Shown here one piece after another: positions 1 to 11,108 of a stretch of 64,000 nucleotides of DNA. The stretch comes from Tribonema minus. Lineage: Eukaryota; Sar; Xanthophyceae; Tribonematales; Tribonemataceae. The DNA is taken from assembly GCA_017506865.1 (NCBI GenBank), contig JAFCMP010000006.1:186001-250000 (forward strand). The letters run 5' to 3'. Position 1 is the stretch's first letter; every line of letters begins with the position of its first letter. The notes under the pieces are model-generated. The model had not been told where the DNA came from. It ran no database searches and saw only the letters and a list, made by a program, of their open reading frames with translations. The position numbers and the translations under genes were made by a program.

Positions 1-279
1 AATGCTGTCCTTGCCGTGGTTGATGATGGCAAACTGCACAGCGGCGGGCGCTCACAACATCAAACACAACTTCAAATATGACGCTCCACTAACCTGGGAG
101 CTGACGGCGCCAATGCCGTCCTTGCCGTGGTTGATGACATCGTACTGCACTGCGGCGTGGTTGCCAAGCGGATCGTCTGCCTGCACGTTGTTGGTGAAGC
201 GCTGCGGCGTCTGCACACTCACCAACTTCACATCAACTTCAACTTCAACAACCATCAATAAAAATGACGCTCCACCGAC
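1..279 (-). repeat. two degenerate copies of the 3' edge of cellulose synthase exon 9 plus its donor
   Basis: The true exon (280-498) ends with codons for NHGKDGIGAVSS followed by GT. A second copy at about 91-222 still reads VQTPQRFTNNV to DGIGAVSS, but VAFVQ has become VSVQ. A third copy at 1-50 is cut by the window edge. Copies are 111-186 bp apart and keep an intron-like start. Confidence 0.85.
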
Positions 280-3200
280 CTGGATGACACAGCGCCGATG
301 CCGTCCTTGCCGTGGTTGATGACGTCATACTGCACAGCGGCGTGGTTGCCAAGCGGGTCGTCTGCCTGCACGTTGTTGGTGAAGCGCTGAGGCGTCTGCA
401 CAAAGGCCACCTTGGCCCAGCGGTAGCGCTGGCCGTCCGCGTCGAGTTCGAAGAAGTAGGGGACGGTGCGCTGTAGGAACTCCGGTTGAAGCTGGTGCCT
501 GCGTTTGCATGAAGGACGGGCGCGGAGGGGGTGGTTGGGGGGTGGTCAGCTGGTGAAAGGTGGCGTGTGGCTCACAGGCATCTGATGGGGCATACCACAC
601 TGCTGCGGCAAATGCAGTGACTGCGTGCGTGAGCGCTTGCGATGATGCGCAGGCGGACGTCGAGCCCAAGCCAGCACAGAGCAACTGTGGCTACGCTCTG
701 TGACAACACGCAGCAGCCCTCAGCACAGCATCTGTGGCGACGCTCAGCACGGGCGCAGCAACGCTCGGCACTGCACAGCATGACAGCGCTCAGCACAGGC
801 GCAGCAGCGCTCGGCGCATCACGGGCGCAGCACGCACCTGCAGTCGTTAACCACGACGATGGTGGAGCTGCCAATGAGCGGCGGCATGTTGGGGTAGTCC
901 AGCGCAAACAGCATGACAACGCTCAGCACAGGCGGCAGCAGCGCTCGGCGCATCACAAGCACGGCACGCACCTGCAGTCGTTGACCACAACGATGGTGGA
1001 GCTGCCGATGAGGGGGGGCATGTCGGGGTAGTCCAGCGCGAACAGCGCAGAGTTCATGTTGCCGGCCTTAGGGGACACCTTGGGGGTGCCTGCATCGCGG
1101 CGCGTGTAGTAGATGAGGGTGGGCAGCGCGACATTCGTGTTGAAGGTCTGGACATAGCCGGGCTCGATGGTCACGTTGCCCACATTCATGGCCTGGAGCA
1201 TGGAGTTGGCGGACGCCTGCGTGGTCTTCTTGCTGTTGCGCTTGACGTCCTGCTTGCCCTTGACCTGAGCGAGAGCAAAAGGAAGAGGGGGGGGGGGGGG
1301 TGAGCCAAGGCATAAGCTTGAGTGAACTGGTTTCATTCGTGGAATCGCAGCAACAGCCTGCCACTGAGTTGAGCAAGGATGCAGCCTGCAGCAGTAGCTT
1401 CCAGCACATCTCTGGCTCATTTGTCGTCAGGTTACACAACGACTTAGAGTTGTGATTAATGGCTGCAGGCGCCTACTGTGAAACCTGCACACACCGTGAG
1501 CTCGGATTGCCGCAGGGCTGTGGTCACCCCAGGGCTACAGCCTACAGACGCTGACTCACAATGGCAGCGGGCGTCTCGTCATTCGGGGCACTCCATGCTC
1601 GCACGCCCTCAAAGGGCACAACCGCAACTTCAACCTATTCCCATACACAGGCACAACCCCAACTTCAACTGACATCCCGCGCAGAGCTCCGCCAGGCCAA
1701 ACATGCTCACGGCAGCCGTCGCCTCCTCCAGTTCCTCCACGTGTTTCAGCTTCAACTTGAAATTGAACTGACCTGCCCAGACACGCTCATGGCTCCGTCG
1801 AAGCCTCCTCCTCATGTACACCCAACTTCACACATATGATACAACTTCAACTAAACCCCGCAAATGATACAACTTCAACTTGAACTTACCCCAGCGGGCA
1901 GCTCCTCGAGGCCGAACACGCTCATGGCTACAGCCTCTGTGGAAGCCTCCTCCTCCATGTACTCCAGGAGGCGGCACGCCTGGTTCAGGAAGTGGTCGTT
2001 GTAGAGGTGCTTGCGCGCGTAGCCGCCACCCGTCTTCCACCACTCGTAGAAGCCCTTGGCGGTGATGGCGTGTACGCCCTCGGCCTGTGCGATGCGCAGC
2101 AGCAGTTGCGTGTCAGAGCGTTGTCACGATGAGTGCCCATGTATACATGCGTGTTCAATGAAGAGTGTATGAGACGCAGCTTCAGCGTGGCTGCCGCTTC
2201 TCTTTACCCCTCGCAGGAGCCCTTGGTGATTCGCGTCAGGGCATTGATGTACAGAATGAGCAAGCTGGCGCGCGCCTGGCGCATGTGCGCGTACACAGCG
2301 GCGGCCCATGTACACATTGAATATATCCAATACACATGGGGACAAAAAGCTCACCTGGAGGATGCTCAGCACGTTGGGGTGGCGCGCGATGCATGAAATA
2401 CGCACACACTACCCAAGTATCATAATATCCATGTATGTATGCCAAGGAGGCAGCGCTCACCTGGAGGATGCTCAGCACGTTGGGGTGGCGCACGATGGTG
2501 GCGAGCGCGTACACAGCGGCGGCCATGTTGAGCACGCCCTTGCGGCGCTTCTCGTCCAGCACCACGACGCGCTGCGCCGCGCACTTCTCCACGCTCGTGT
2601 CCCAGCCGCGCAGCGAGACAACGCCGAGAAGCGCCTGCAGTTCAAGTTGAAGTTGAATGGTCAACGATCAGGGCCAACAAATAATGTCAAGCACTTTGAT
2701 TCTGTACTTCTCCACGCATGTGTCGCAGCCGCGCAGCTAGACGACGCCCAGGAGCGCCTGCAGTTTAAGTTGAAGTTGCATCATCAATGGTCAGGACACA
2801 GAGGTGAGGGCAAGCGCTTGATATAGTTGTCCAATACTTGTCCACGATAGCGACTCAGCCGCGCAGCTAGATGATAGTTCAAGTTGAAGTTGGATCGCAT
2901 GCAGTTCAAGCTGAATTTGCTTCGGATAGACAAGGGTTGAGGCTGAGGCCTGGGGGGGGGGGGCGGAAGGGGGGTCGCTCCATGCATCAGGCAGCAACGC
3001 ACTGCTCTTTGCGTTTGAGAGGTCGAGAACCGCACTGTACTCTTCAAGTTGAGGTTGTATCACAAACAGTGGGACGCTCCACTCTCACCTTCATGACGAC
3101 GTCGAGCTTCTCTCCGTTGGTGGGCAGGAGGATGGCGACGCGGCTGTTGTAGCCGACGGAGTCGTCTTCGCGCACAATGTCGTCCATGGTGAGCCTGACG

Positions 3201-6200
3201 CGCTGCGCAACAACGCACACGAGACGCGTATGGATTAAGAACAAAGACCACTTTTGCTGACACATTTGGACGTTGTGAGATGCATGTTGAAGCTGGAGCT
3301 GACAAATCGACCTTGCTGTTGTAAGCGACAGGGACGTCCTTCCGCGTGTCACGGAGTATGGTCAGCTTGACGCGCTTCGCGCACCCGGGGAACGAGGCGC
3401 TTGTTCAGTGAGTAACGCTACCGAGCGTTAATGCGAGCGCACCTGCATGGCGAACAGGCGCTGCGTACAGCCAACCCCGATGGCAATGGCTATTCGCTAC
3501 TCAACATTAGGCAGCGATCAGCGCGGAAAGCGCACCTGAAACGCGGACACGCGCTGCGTGTGGCCGATCCAGATGGCGACAGTGAGGCAGATCTCAACCG
3601 CGTGCAGCACCAACAGCGCGCAATACATGCACAGTGAACACGCGCTGCGTACCGCCGATCCAAATGGCAGTGGCGATTGCTTCTCAACGCGAGGCAGCAA
3701 TCAGCGGGAAGCGCACCTGAACAGCAAACAGGCGCTGCGTGTGGCCGATCCAGATGGCGATGGTGAGGCAGATCTCAACCGCGTAGAACGCCCACGCCCA
3801 CCCCTGCACGGGCAGGAAGGGGATGCCGAAGAAGTAGTCGTCGATCTGGAAGATGGTGCGGGTGACTCTCCACCAGAGGTACGCGCACGAGACGCAGATG
3901 TTCAGGACCACGATGGCGCGGATGACGAAGGCCGAAGGCAGGGGGGTCATCCCCTGCAGGCAGAGTGAGGGGGGGGGGGGGGGTACGTATAGAGTTGGTT
4001 AGTGTGGGGACTGGTAGGTATGGCAAGGATGCTTGCTCTGAGGCGTCCGTGTCTCAGCGCGGACCGCTGCTGTCGCGTTCAGCGGCAGGGGACATTGGGG
4101 CCTGCATATGGCCAACCGTGCAAGACTGCCCGTCGAACTCTCAGCAAGCGCGCCTACGTGTTACAATGAGCTGTTGTTGTCGTGTACAGGCGACCCTCGT
4201 GCCACACTACAGAACACTGCTGCAATTATGTAATGCAGCACCTGTGTGTAGGCACCAGCTTGCTTCCGTAGATGATCCGGTATGTACCGCATACATACAG
4301 CATGGTATGTGGACATGTGTGTACCTGCGGGTCCGGCTTGTTCATCTTGGTGAGGAAGTTGGGGTCGACGTCAGACACTCCGCCGTCCATCACGCCGTAC
4401 GCCTTCACGCCTGCAGCACCATGCAGCAATACGGTACCAAGCATCAAAATCCGAATTCAGCGACGCTCAACGTGAGCAACGGCAATGTCACTTCGTCGAC
4501 ACCCAACAGCCATGTCAGTCGAGATGTGCAACAGCTAGGTATGTGACTTGAGGCGTGGGAGACAGCTATGTCAGTTGAGACGTTAACGACAGCCATGTCA
4601 GTTGAGACGGTCGACACTTCATTCACGCCTGTGGCACCAAGCGTCGACCCCCAACATCAACAACAGCCATGTTTCAGTTGAGACGCCAACAGCTGTTGCA
4701 GTTGAGGCGCCAACCGCAGCCAGCTGAGGGGCCCTCATGCCGTTCCACAAGGCGCCACCTGTTGCTGCTGCTCTCTGTGCGCTGGTAGTCATGTCAGCGT
4801 ATGCAGCAGACTGGCACAGGCTTGCAGCTTCTGTGTGCTGGTTTAGGAGAGCTCTGCGCACTGCATACGCGTTGTACAGCTACTTCTCCTAGAAGCGCAC
4901 ACGTCGACAGAATGCATTGCTACAGCATGAAGGGCGTTTCCGCAAGAAGTATCTCGACCCAAGCTATATGACGGACCTACTTCACCCTGCTTTCGTCACT
5001 GATCAGACCGACCCGCATGCATGGTAGCAAGGTGCAGTTGGCATTGTGCTTCGCCGCCGCAGCGTGCACAGGTAGTCACCGCACAGCGGGCATACAATTA
5101 CAACTTCAAGATAAACATGCACAAAAACTTCAACTTCAATTTGAGTTATGCCGCCGCCGCCGCCGCCGTGAACACGCCTCGCACACACGCACCTGACGCC
5201 TTCTGGAACTCGGTGATGCGCGTCTGGCTCGGCAGGCGCTTGGCGTTGATGTTGATGGCGCCGTGGTCGCCGGGCACGGTGGCGCGCGGCGCGCCCATCG
5301 GCGGGCGCGACGGCGACGGCCGCCCCTGCAGGTGCGGCTGCGTCTGCTCGGGCGTGTCCTGCGACATGTTGGGGCCGACGGTGTTGAAGTAGTCGACGGC
5401 GGCCCTCTGCACGCGCGGCGACGGCTCCAGGTGGTGGATGAGCCTGCCGTTGGCGCCGTAGGCGCCCGTGGGCTGCGGCGCCTGCTGGTGGTTGCCCCAG
5501 CCCCTGTAACTTTGATTCCTGTCGAGGGGCGGGGTGGACTCCGACATGGGGGCAGGGGAGGCCGTCTGCCCATTGATGTACTTGGGCTCCTCGTGGTGGT
5601 GGGAGGGGGGCTGCATGGGAGGCAGGGCCCCCCGTGTGCCAGGCGACTCCTCTGAAACCGCTGTGTTCCCATTGCCTCCTCCGCCGCCGTGGGGGATGCC
5701 CGCGGCAAGGATGTTTTGCCATACGCCTGGTGACCAGAGTGACGAGTCCCTCTTGTGCGAAACGACCTGCTGTTGTTGCGGCTGCGCGGCCGGCTGGCCT
5801 CCTCCCGCGCGAGGCGTCTCCGCGGATGACCGCCTGAACCCCGAAGCCTGGAGGAACGAAGCTATCCGGCGGTGGCTAAACACGGGCCGGTTGCTGGGTG
5901 TGGGTGCGACGAGTGCCTGCGAAGGCCCCGCAGGCTGCGCCCGCGCGCGACTGCGTCCAAACACATACAACACACGGGAGGTCAGATACAGAAAAGCAGA
6001 TCAGGCGTTCCACCTTGTTGCCTCCTTGCGCAACAAGGAATGCTCTCGCCCTACCTCAACATTTTTGTGAAGAAACAAAAATGGTACATGGCGTTGGAAC
6101 CACCAGTGCTCTTGAGGCAGGTGTAGGTCCAGAGGAGCACTTCTACGAGTATCTATAGAACTTGCATCGAAACCCAGACTGTCACACAGCGGTGCAGTGG

Positions 6201-6493
6201 TGGCTCCATAGATTCTTGCGAGCTTGCATGCGAGACGCACACTCAGGTGTCGTTGATGGCAGAGCTGCCCACGAGGGCCAAAGCAAGTCGGGCAACAGGC
6301 GTGATACACGTTGTGAGAAGGCGTACCTAGATCCTGAGCCGCTCCCATTCCTAGACGTCGGCAGCTGCTGTGGCGGCGCCGGAGATGACAGAGCCTGGGG
6401 CGTCGAGGGCAGTGAACCGGCTGGGGTTCCCGAGTTGGACGACACGCGGTTGGCGGATATTCTGGGTGGTCGCTGCTGCTGAGGCTGCTGCAT
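280..6493 (-). CDS. cellulose synthase-like GT2 glycosyltransferase, 5' nine exons, incomplete at left edge
   Basis: Processive family-2 glycosyltransferase of the plasma membrane, expected to polymerise UDP-glucose into cellulose or a related beta-glucan. Minus-strand exons: 6493-6327, 5950-5193, 4410-4325, 3953-3717, 3202-3089, 2634-2461, 2084-1890, 1264-972 and 498-280. All joins are GT-AG and in phase, giving about 747 residues. Residues 1-337 are a Gln/Pro/Ser-rich, probably disordered N-terminus. Exon 4 (about 338-416) carries two hydrophobic segments (around AFVIRAIVVLNICV and GWAWAFYAVEICLT). The GT2 core begins with VAILLPTNGEKLDVV near 444, then VVVLDEKRR near 480, a KAGNMN motif near 646, VVVNDCR near 673 and VAFVQTPQRF near 705. 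The third catalytic Asp and QxxRW would lie beyond the window. The D-x-D position reads D-C-R, which is unusual. Start chosen as the first ATG of a phase-compatible exon. Family assignment is firm; whether the product is cellulose is inference. Confidence 0.85.
838..911 (-). repeat. copy of the 3' edge of cellulose synthase exon 8 with its donor
   Basis: Matches 972-1045 almost base for base, including the exon/donor junction (CTGCAG then GTGCGT on the minus strand). It lies 134 bp further into the intron. The flanking CAGCGCTCGGCGCATCAC intron sequence is duplicated too. Confidence 0.85.
1560..1818 (-). repeat. copies of the 3' edge of cellulose synthase exon 7 and its donor
   Basis: The true exon end at 1890 (GAGGAGGCTTCC to GCTGGG then GTAAG) is echoed at 1773-1818 and 1670-1735. 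A weaker echo lies near 1560-1610. Each echo is followed by a GTCAGTT-like donor and a TTGAAGTTG motif. Confidence 0.7.
2349..2400 (-). repeat. copy of the 3' edge of cellulose synthase exon 6
   Basis: Repeats the CACCTGGAGGATGCTCAGCA junction found at the true exon end (2459-2500), about 110 bp into the intron. The segment up to about 2320 also echoes the CGTACACAGCGGCGGCC part of the exon. Confidence 0.8.
2700..2893 (-). repeat. two copies of the 5' edge of cellulose synthase exon 6 with its acceptor
   Basis: The CACTTCTCCACG to GCGCCTGCAG segment of exon 6 (2580-2640) is repeated at about 2705-2780. It recurs in weaker form at 2836-2893. Each copy adjoins the intron motif TTCAAGTTGAAGTTG. 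The nearer copy keeps an intact CTGCAG acceptor. Confidence 0.8.
3300..3378 (-). repeat. diverged copy of the 5' half of cellulose synthase exon 5
   Basis: On the minus strand this reads CGCGTCAAGCTGACCAT, then TACAACAGCAAG. It echoes CGCGTCAGGCTCACCATG, then TACAACAGCCGC, of the true exon (3089-3202). It lies upstream of the true acceptor, as for other acceptor-side copies. Confidence 0.7.
3431..3716 (-). repeat. three copies of the 3' edge of cellulose synthase exon 4 and its donor
   Basis: The true junction (GCGCACCTGAACAGCAAACA at 3711) is repeated near 3437, 3531 and 3629. Each copy is followed by the CGCTGCGTGTGGCCGATCCA exon sequence or a close variant. Spacing is about 82-98 bp. Confidence 0.85.
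4490..4735. repeat. short tandem repeat in cellulose synthase intron 2
   Basis: The unit CAGCCATGTCAGTTGAGACG and variants recurs about six times at 25-50 bp intervals. I see no relation to an exon edge here. Confidence 0.7.
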
Positions 6494-8779
6494 CGTGACC
6501 TTAACCCCCCGCTTGCCTGCTCGGCAGCCTGCGCCTCTCCTGTGCCTCCGAGTGCTGTCTCAAGTGTGTGCGTCTTTCGCGGTCCGTTGGGGGATTATGG
6601 CATATCCAGGGGAAATCTCGCTGAAATCATTTTGCTCGCGCATACATGCTTGGCGCGAATAGCCTTTTCTGTAGCACCCAATAACTTCTAATTTCGCCTT
6701 CCAGTTTTACCCGCCTCGAGGTGTCACATCTTTTCCTCGCTGGTGTGCGTGTTCGGCACGATGCGCCATGGAGGGACACATCTCGCCATCAAGGCAGGAT
6801 ACACGCGCCTGTTGGGCTGTTGGCCTGTTGGCTGCAGCGTGCCCTAGTATATAGTTGTCGTTGCGGCGAGCACTTTCCCCCCCGCTGCGACATCCCGCTC
6901 CTGGGGTTTCAGCCACGATCAGTCACACGATCTTTCACGTGGGGAAACAGGTCATACCCATTTTCCGGTGCGAAGCAGGCAACAGAGGTGACTGCAGTAT
7001 ACCACCTTCGCTGCAGTTTGCCACCTTCGACCTTGGCGCGCTCTCGACATGTCATTGATCGAAACGTCACATTCTTGCGATCGTCACAGAGCATTGGATA
7101 TGTGAGTTTGTGCGCCATGCGTGGCATCTTGGCAGCTTCACACTGCTGCGTGCGGATATTATCATCTGCGCCACCGTGGACAAACGAAGAAGTCACTGGC
7201 AGTGTGGTGTGTCCGAGGAATTTTTCTACAAAACGCCCATGTGCATGGACGTTCCAAGAACTTCAAGCCGAACTGTGTTTTTAAACATGCCTTGGTTTTT
7301 GTGCAGATAATACTTGTAGGCAAAGCCTATGGGCCTGCGAGCGAAGCTGACGTTATCTGTGCCGGCCCATAACCTCCGGTTAATCCTGCTCTGATGTTTA
7401 TAAAGCTGGTGTGTTACAGAATTACTACTTCATTGAATAAATGATACAGCAACCAACTACAGGTACAAGTACACTATAGTTTGACAGAGTCTTGACGGAT
7501 AAAGTGTTCGATTTCCCCAGTTGAGACAACGCAACAGTCCAGCTGGTGCCCCGTAGACTCCCACTGACAGAATGCCTGGTGCTGCACTATACGTACGTTT
7601 AAGTCCTTGCTTTATGTACTGCCCATGATAGTATGTTTGCCATACACAGACGCAAATGATGGATATTCAATTTGGTATTACCCGGTCACAGTACATACAA
7701 ACCCACCAGCCAGCCAGATTTGCATTGCACGGCATGCCTGCAGGAGCAGCACCTGGTGCCGCAGTGCTGCTTGTTTCCTGCTACAGCCATGCCAGAGGCA
7801 GCGTGAAGGCATAGCACTGCAGTGCACTACTAGCAGCAGCATGCACTGAGCGCAACTGGGGCGGTTGCTCTGCAATGAAGCCGAACCGGACATGCACAAT
7901 GCTGCCCAAGTTATAAGAGGATTGTGCTGAGGTCCATTTCAGTTACATCACCTCTCTGCATGACCTCCTCGAGTCTCCTTCATCCTTACCCTGCTTCTTC
8001 TTGCCTCCAAAGATAGCGCAACACCTCGTTGTCCCACTGGCAGTGGCTCGCACAATGGGCATACATACAGCACAGGACCGAGCAGGACGGTCACTGCTGG
8101 CACCATCACCATGGCTGGAAGTGTAGCTAGTCCCACCTAGGAGCGCCAGTAGCACACGCGCTCTTTTCTTTAGTGCTGCACCATGGTTCGCATCCAGGAA
8201 ACAGCAGTCTGAGACTCCCCGATGGCCACTGCTGAGAAGCCAGCCGCCATGGCTGCAAAGCTAGCTGATAGTCCTCCGCTAAGCCAGAGCTACCGCGTGC
8301 TTTCGCTTTGCTCGCTCTCAAACTCGAAAGTACATTTGCCAGGAAACTTCATTTGTCGAACACAAACAAACAAACTTGGGTCGCCTTCCCGGCACATACG
8401 CGCACGCGCGCGCGGCCTAGATTCTCGCTCTGCTCTGCAAGGCCAGGGGCCCTGCTGCAAGCTTCGCTCGCAGATTATTTTCAGGGCGTTCTCAAGCACG
8501 AATGATCGATACGCCTGCATGGTGCTCAGAACTTGTCGCAAAATATGCTGCACAATGGAAACGTGTCCAATATCGCAACATCTGATTCACTGAACATGCC
8601 AGTGGTCAAGTTGCACCATGATATGCATACATGCGTTGTCCGCTCAACATATGACATTGTGCATATGACAACTTGTCCTCATCGATCGAGACGCAGAGAG
8701 GGACCGGCTGTTCGAAACATGCAGGCAGCCAGCACATGCACACACTCACGCACCACTTGGCAAACCCCAATAGTATAGT

Positions 8780-8837
8780 CTATAGATATATTAGCTGCAG
8801 CGCTGAGAGTACATATACTATATATCTATAGCTGCAG
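8780..8837. repeat. AT-rich inverted repeat with 12-bp perfect arms
   Basis: CTATAGATATAT at 8780-8791 and its exact reverse complement at 8820-8831 flank a 28-bp spacer. A CTGCAG follows each arm on the same strand. Confidence 0.8.
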
Positions 8838-10675
8838 TTGTGGGACTCCGGACTTCGGAAGGGGATGCACCAAGGCGAATATTGTGTGCTCTGGGTGCCA
8901 GTCGCTAACGGTATGGTGTCTATACTGCACATACTCCTCAAAATCTTTTTTACACATAGAGTGTTTTTGTCAAGCGAAACTAAAGGAGGTACTGTACTAA
9001 TAGGACAGATGGGGCACATGCGCAATGCCATGGGATCATGACGCCACCAAGACGCGAATGCCATCATGATTGGCAACATGAACTCTGATTTGCTTTGTGG
9101 TCGTTCGTGGCCGATCAGTATGTAGGTAAGGTAGTGAGCCTAGCACTGCGTACATCAGTTCGCTGAGCTGGACAGACAGCTGCTCGATGGTGCACGAGAC
9201 ACAACAGAAGTGGGTCGCACTTGACATGTCTTCTTCATGCGCATCTACAGCATCGTCTGAAGTACCGCGAGCGACTCAACTTGCCGGGCCAAGGACTGAG
9301 TCGATAATGCCTGCGTGACGCATAGCCGGTACGTCACGCGGCTGCTGCATGCACGCCAACTGAGAAACAAGATCTGAACCTGCACCCGTTTGACAGTTAC
9401 ATGAACGTTTCACCTCAGTGTGTGTTGTGTTCTGTTTGCACCAATATACCAGCAGCGATGTCGATACAGGTGAGCAGATAAAGAAGGTCGTCAAATGCGT
9501 CACGTAGTGCATTTGCTGTACGGCCTGGTGGTGTTCCATCATGTTGCGCGTGCTCACAAGTTTGCAACAAAATAAATCACACCCGCTGCTGCAGGTGGCA
9601 AGAGAGGGCAACAAGAGAGTGGGTGGGATGTCCAGGCATGAGCTGGACCAGTGTGTACTAGGTGAGTCCACAGAGACTATGTGAAACGCGCAGCACTGTC
9701 AGCGCAATGCAATTTGTACCAGCCACAATTATAACGAGCACACAAGATTTGGTGCCAAGGCGTGCTGCACGGCTGCCAGCAAATGTCTTAGTGCCATCAA
9801 TAAAAGCAACTACATCGACATTGGCATCGCAGTCTCGATGCAGCCGCAGCTCACCCCCGACGTCTGACCATGCTACTAGTAGGTGCACAGCTGCTCACCA
9901 GTTCGCCTAGCCTAATGTCCCAGGTGTAGGCATAAGAGTGCAGACCCTGAAGCACGTCAATGACTTCTCAATCATATGTAACTGTAAGGATCAACAACGC
10001 AAGGTGGGGGAAAACGCCAAGCATGCCCCTCATTGCAGTCTTTCAAGGATTTATGAGGTTTCTTAGCCTGGGGATCATGCTCAGCACGTGCCAACAACTT
10101 GCAAATTGCACAGCGGATTTCCAGGAATTGAACATCTTATGTAGTATCCTGATGACCACTGGCGCACGCATGCGTTGCAGCCGCAACACATGGTAATTGC
10201 CACTTGAACTTGCGTCATTTCTCAGAAGGCATCTGCACGCCTGTTGCAGCATACCAGTACTTCTTGTCAAAGTCTGCTGAGGGCGCGCTGAATTTCATGC
10301 TCGCTACCAGAGTCTACATACACCCTTGCGGTGACAAAGTGTCCCGAAGCTCATTGATGGTCACCTTACATTACACCGCCAATGGCATCTGCCCCCCCCG
10401 CCTCCCATACATCCTCAATCATCTGTCCAGCCCCTCTGGACTCCACCGGTACCTGTTGCGGCATGTTTGAAGTGCCGGAACACAGAAGAGATCAAAGTCT
10501 GTTTCCACATGGTGCAGCAGGGCTCGGCTCACGGTGCCACTTCTCCACCCACAGCAGATCGTATGTAGAGGGCATACGTGAATACCACCCAAGCTGAGCA
10601 ATATCACCATCGTGCCCAAGTGCCATTCTGACACCGCACTACGCGGGCACCTTGTACATAGCTGGCTACCGACTG

Positions 10676-10802
10676 TACTTTTTGTCAATTCTCGCTCAGG
10701 GCGCGAAAACCCCAGATGATTGGCATCTAGCTGTACGGAATCTACATGTCGTATGACAGTCTGAAAGTGTCGTAACGAAAACCACTCAAACGCCGCCGCC
10801 GA
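10676..10802 (+). repeat. dispersed repeat, copy 1
   Basis: Contains CTCGCTCAGGGCGCGAAAA, then ATGATTGGCAT, then GACAGTCTGAAAGTGTCGTA, ending in a CGCCGCCGCCG run. It closely matches 34868-34997 and is related to 43927-44010 and, inverted, 27629-27703. Confidence 0.85.
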
Positions 10803-11108
10803 TTGCTCGCGGTGGCGCGTTGCAGCGCTCCGACTGTACTTCAGCGTAATGTACTTTTACTGAGTTCGCTTCACTGAGGGCGCGAAAAGCCCTCTCTTTG
10901 GACGTGCACTCAATGCAAGCAGAATGTACTTCAAGTTGCAGCCCCGTTGAAGCACAGAGGGCACAGCACAGGGGCACCTCTGACGTGCCACACCGTTCTC
11001 CACCTGCACGCACTGTCGTCACGACCGACTCTTCCCCCTGCAGATATACGGTCGTGGCTGCAGCGGAGCGGGTGCGCCGAAACAGCGCTCAGCACACCTT
11101 CGAGGGCA

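Larger units (their letters stand above)
6494..11108. other. intergenic region without a supportable gene
   Basis: This lies between the divergent starts of the cellulose synthase and SUKH genes. Many short open frames occur but none shows a domain or a clean exon. It contains an AT-rich inverted repeat (8780-8837) and a dispersed repeat copy (10676-10802). Promoters of both genes must lie here; I cannot point to a core element. Confidence 0.6.

Noticed and set aside
2213-2280. Possible extra cellulose synthase exon (minus strand, ASLLILYINAL)
   Set aside because: Its end would break phase with the next exon, and it echoes the start of exon 7, so it is better explained as a degenerate edge copy.
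8160-8205. GGTTCGCATCC considered as a tRNA B box
   Set aside because: No matching A box, acceptor stem or anticodon arm can be drawn upstream.
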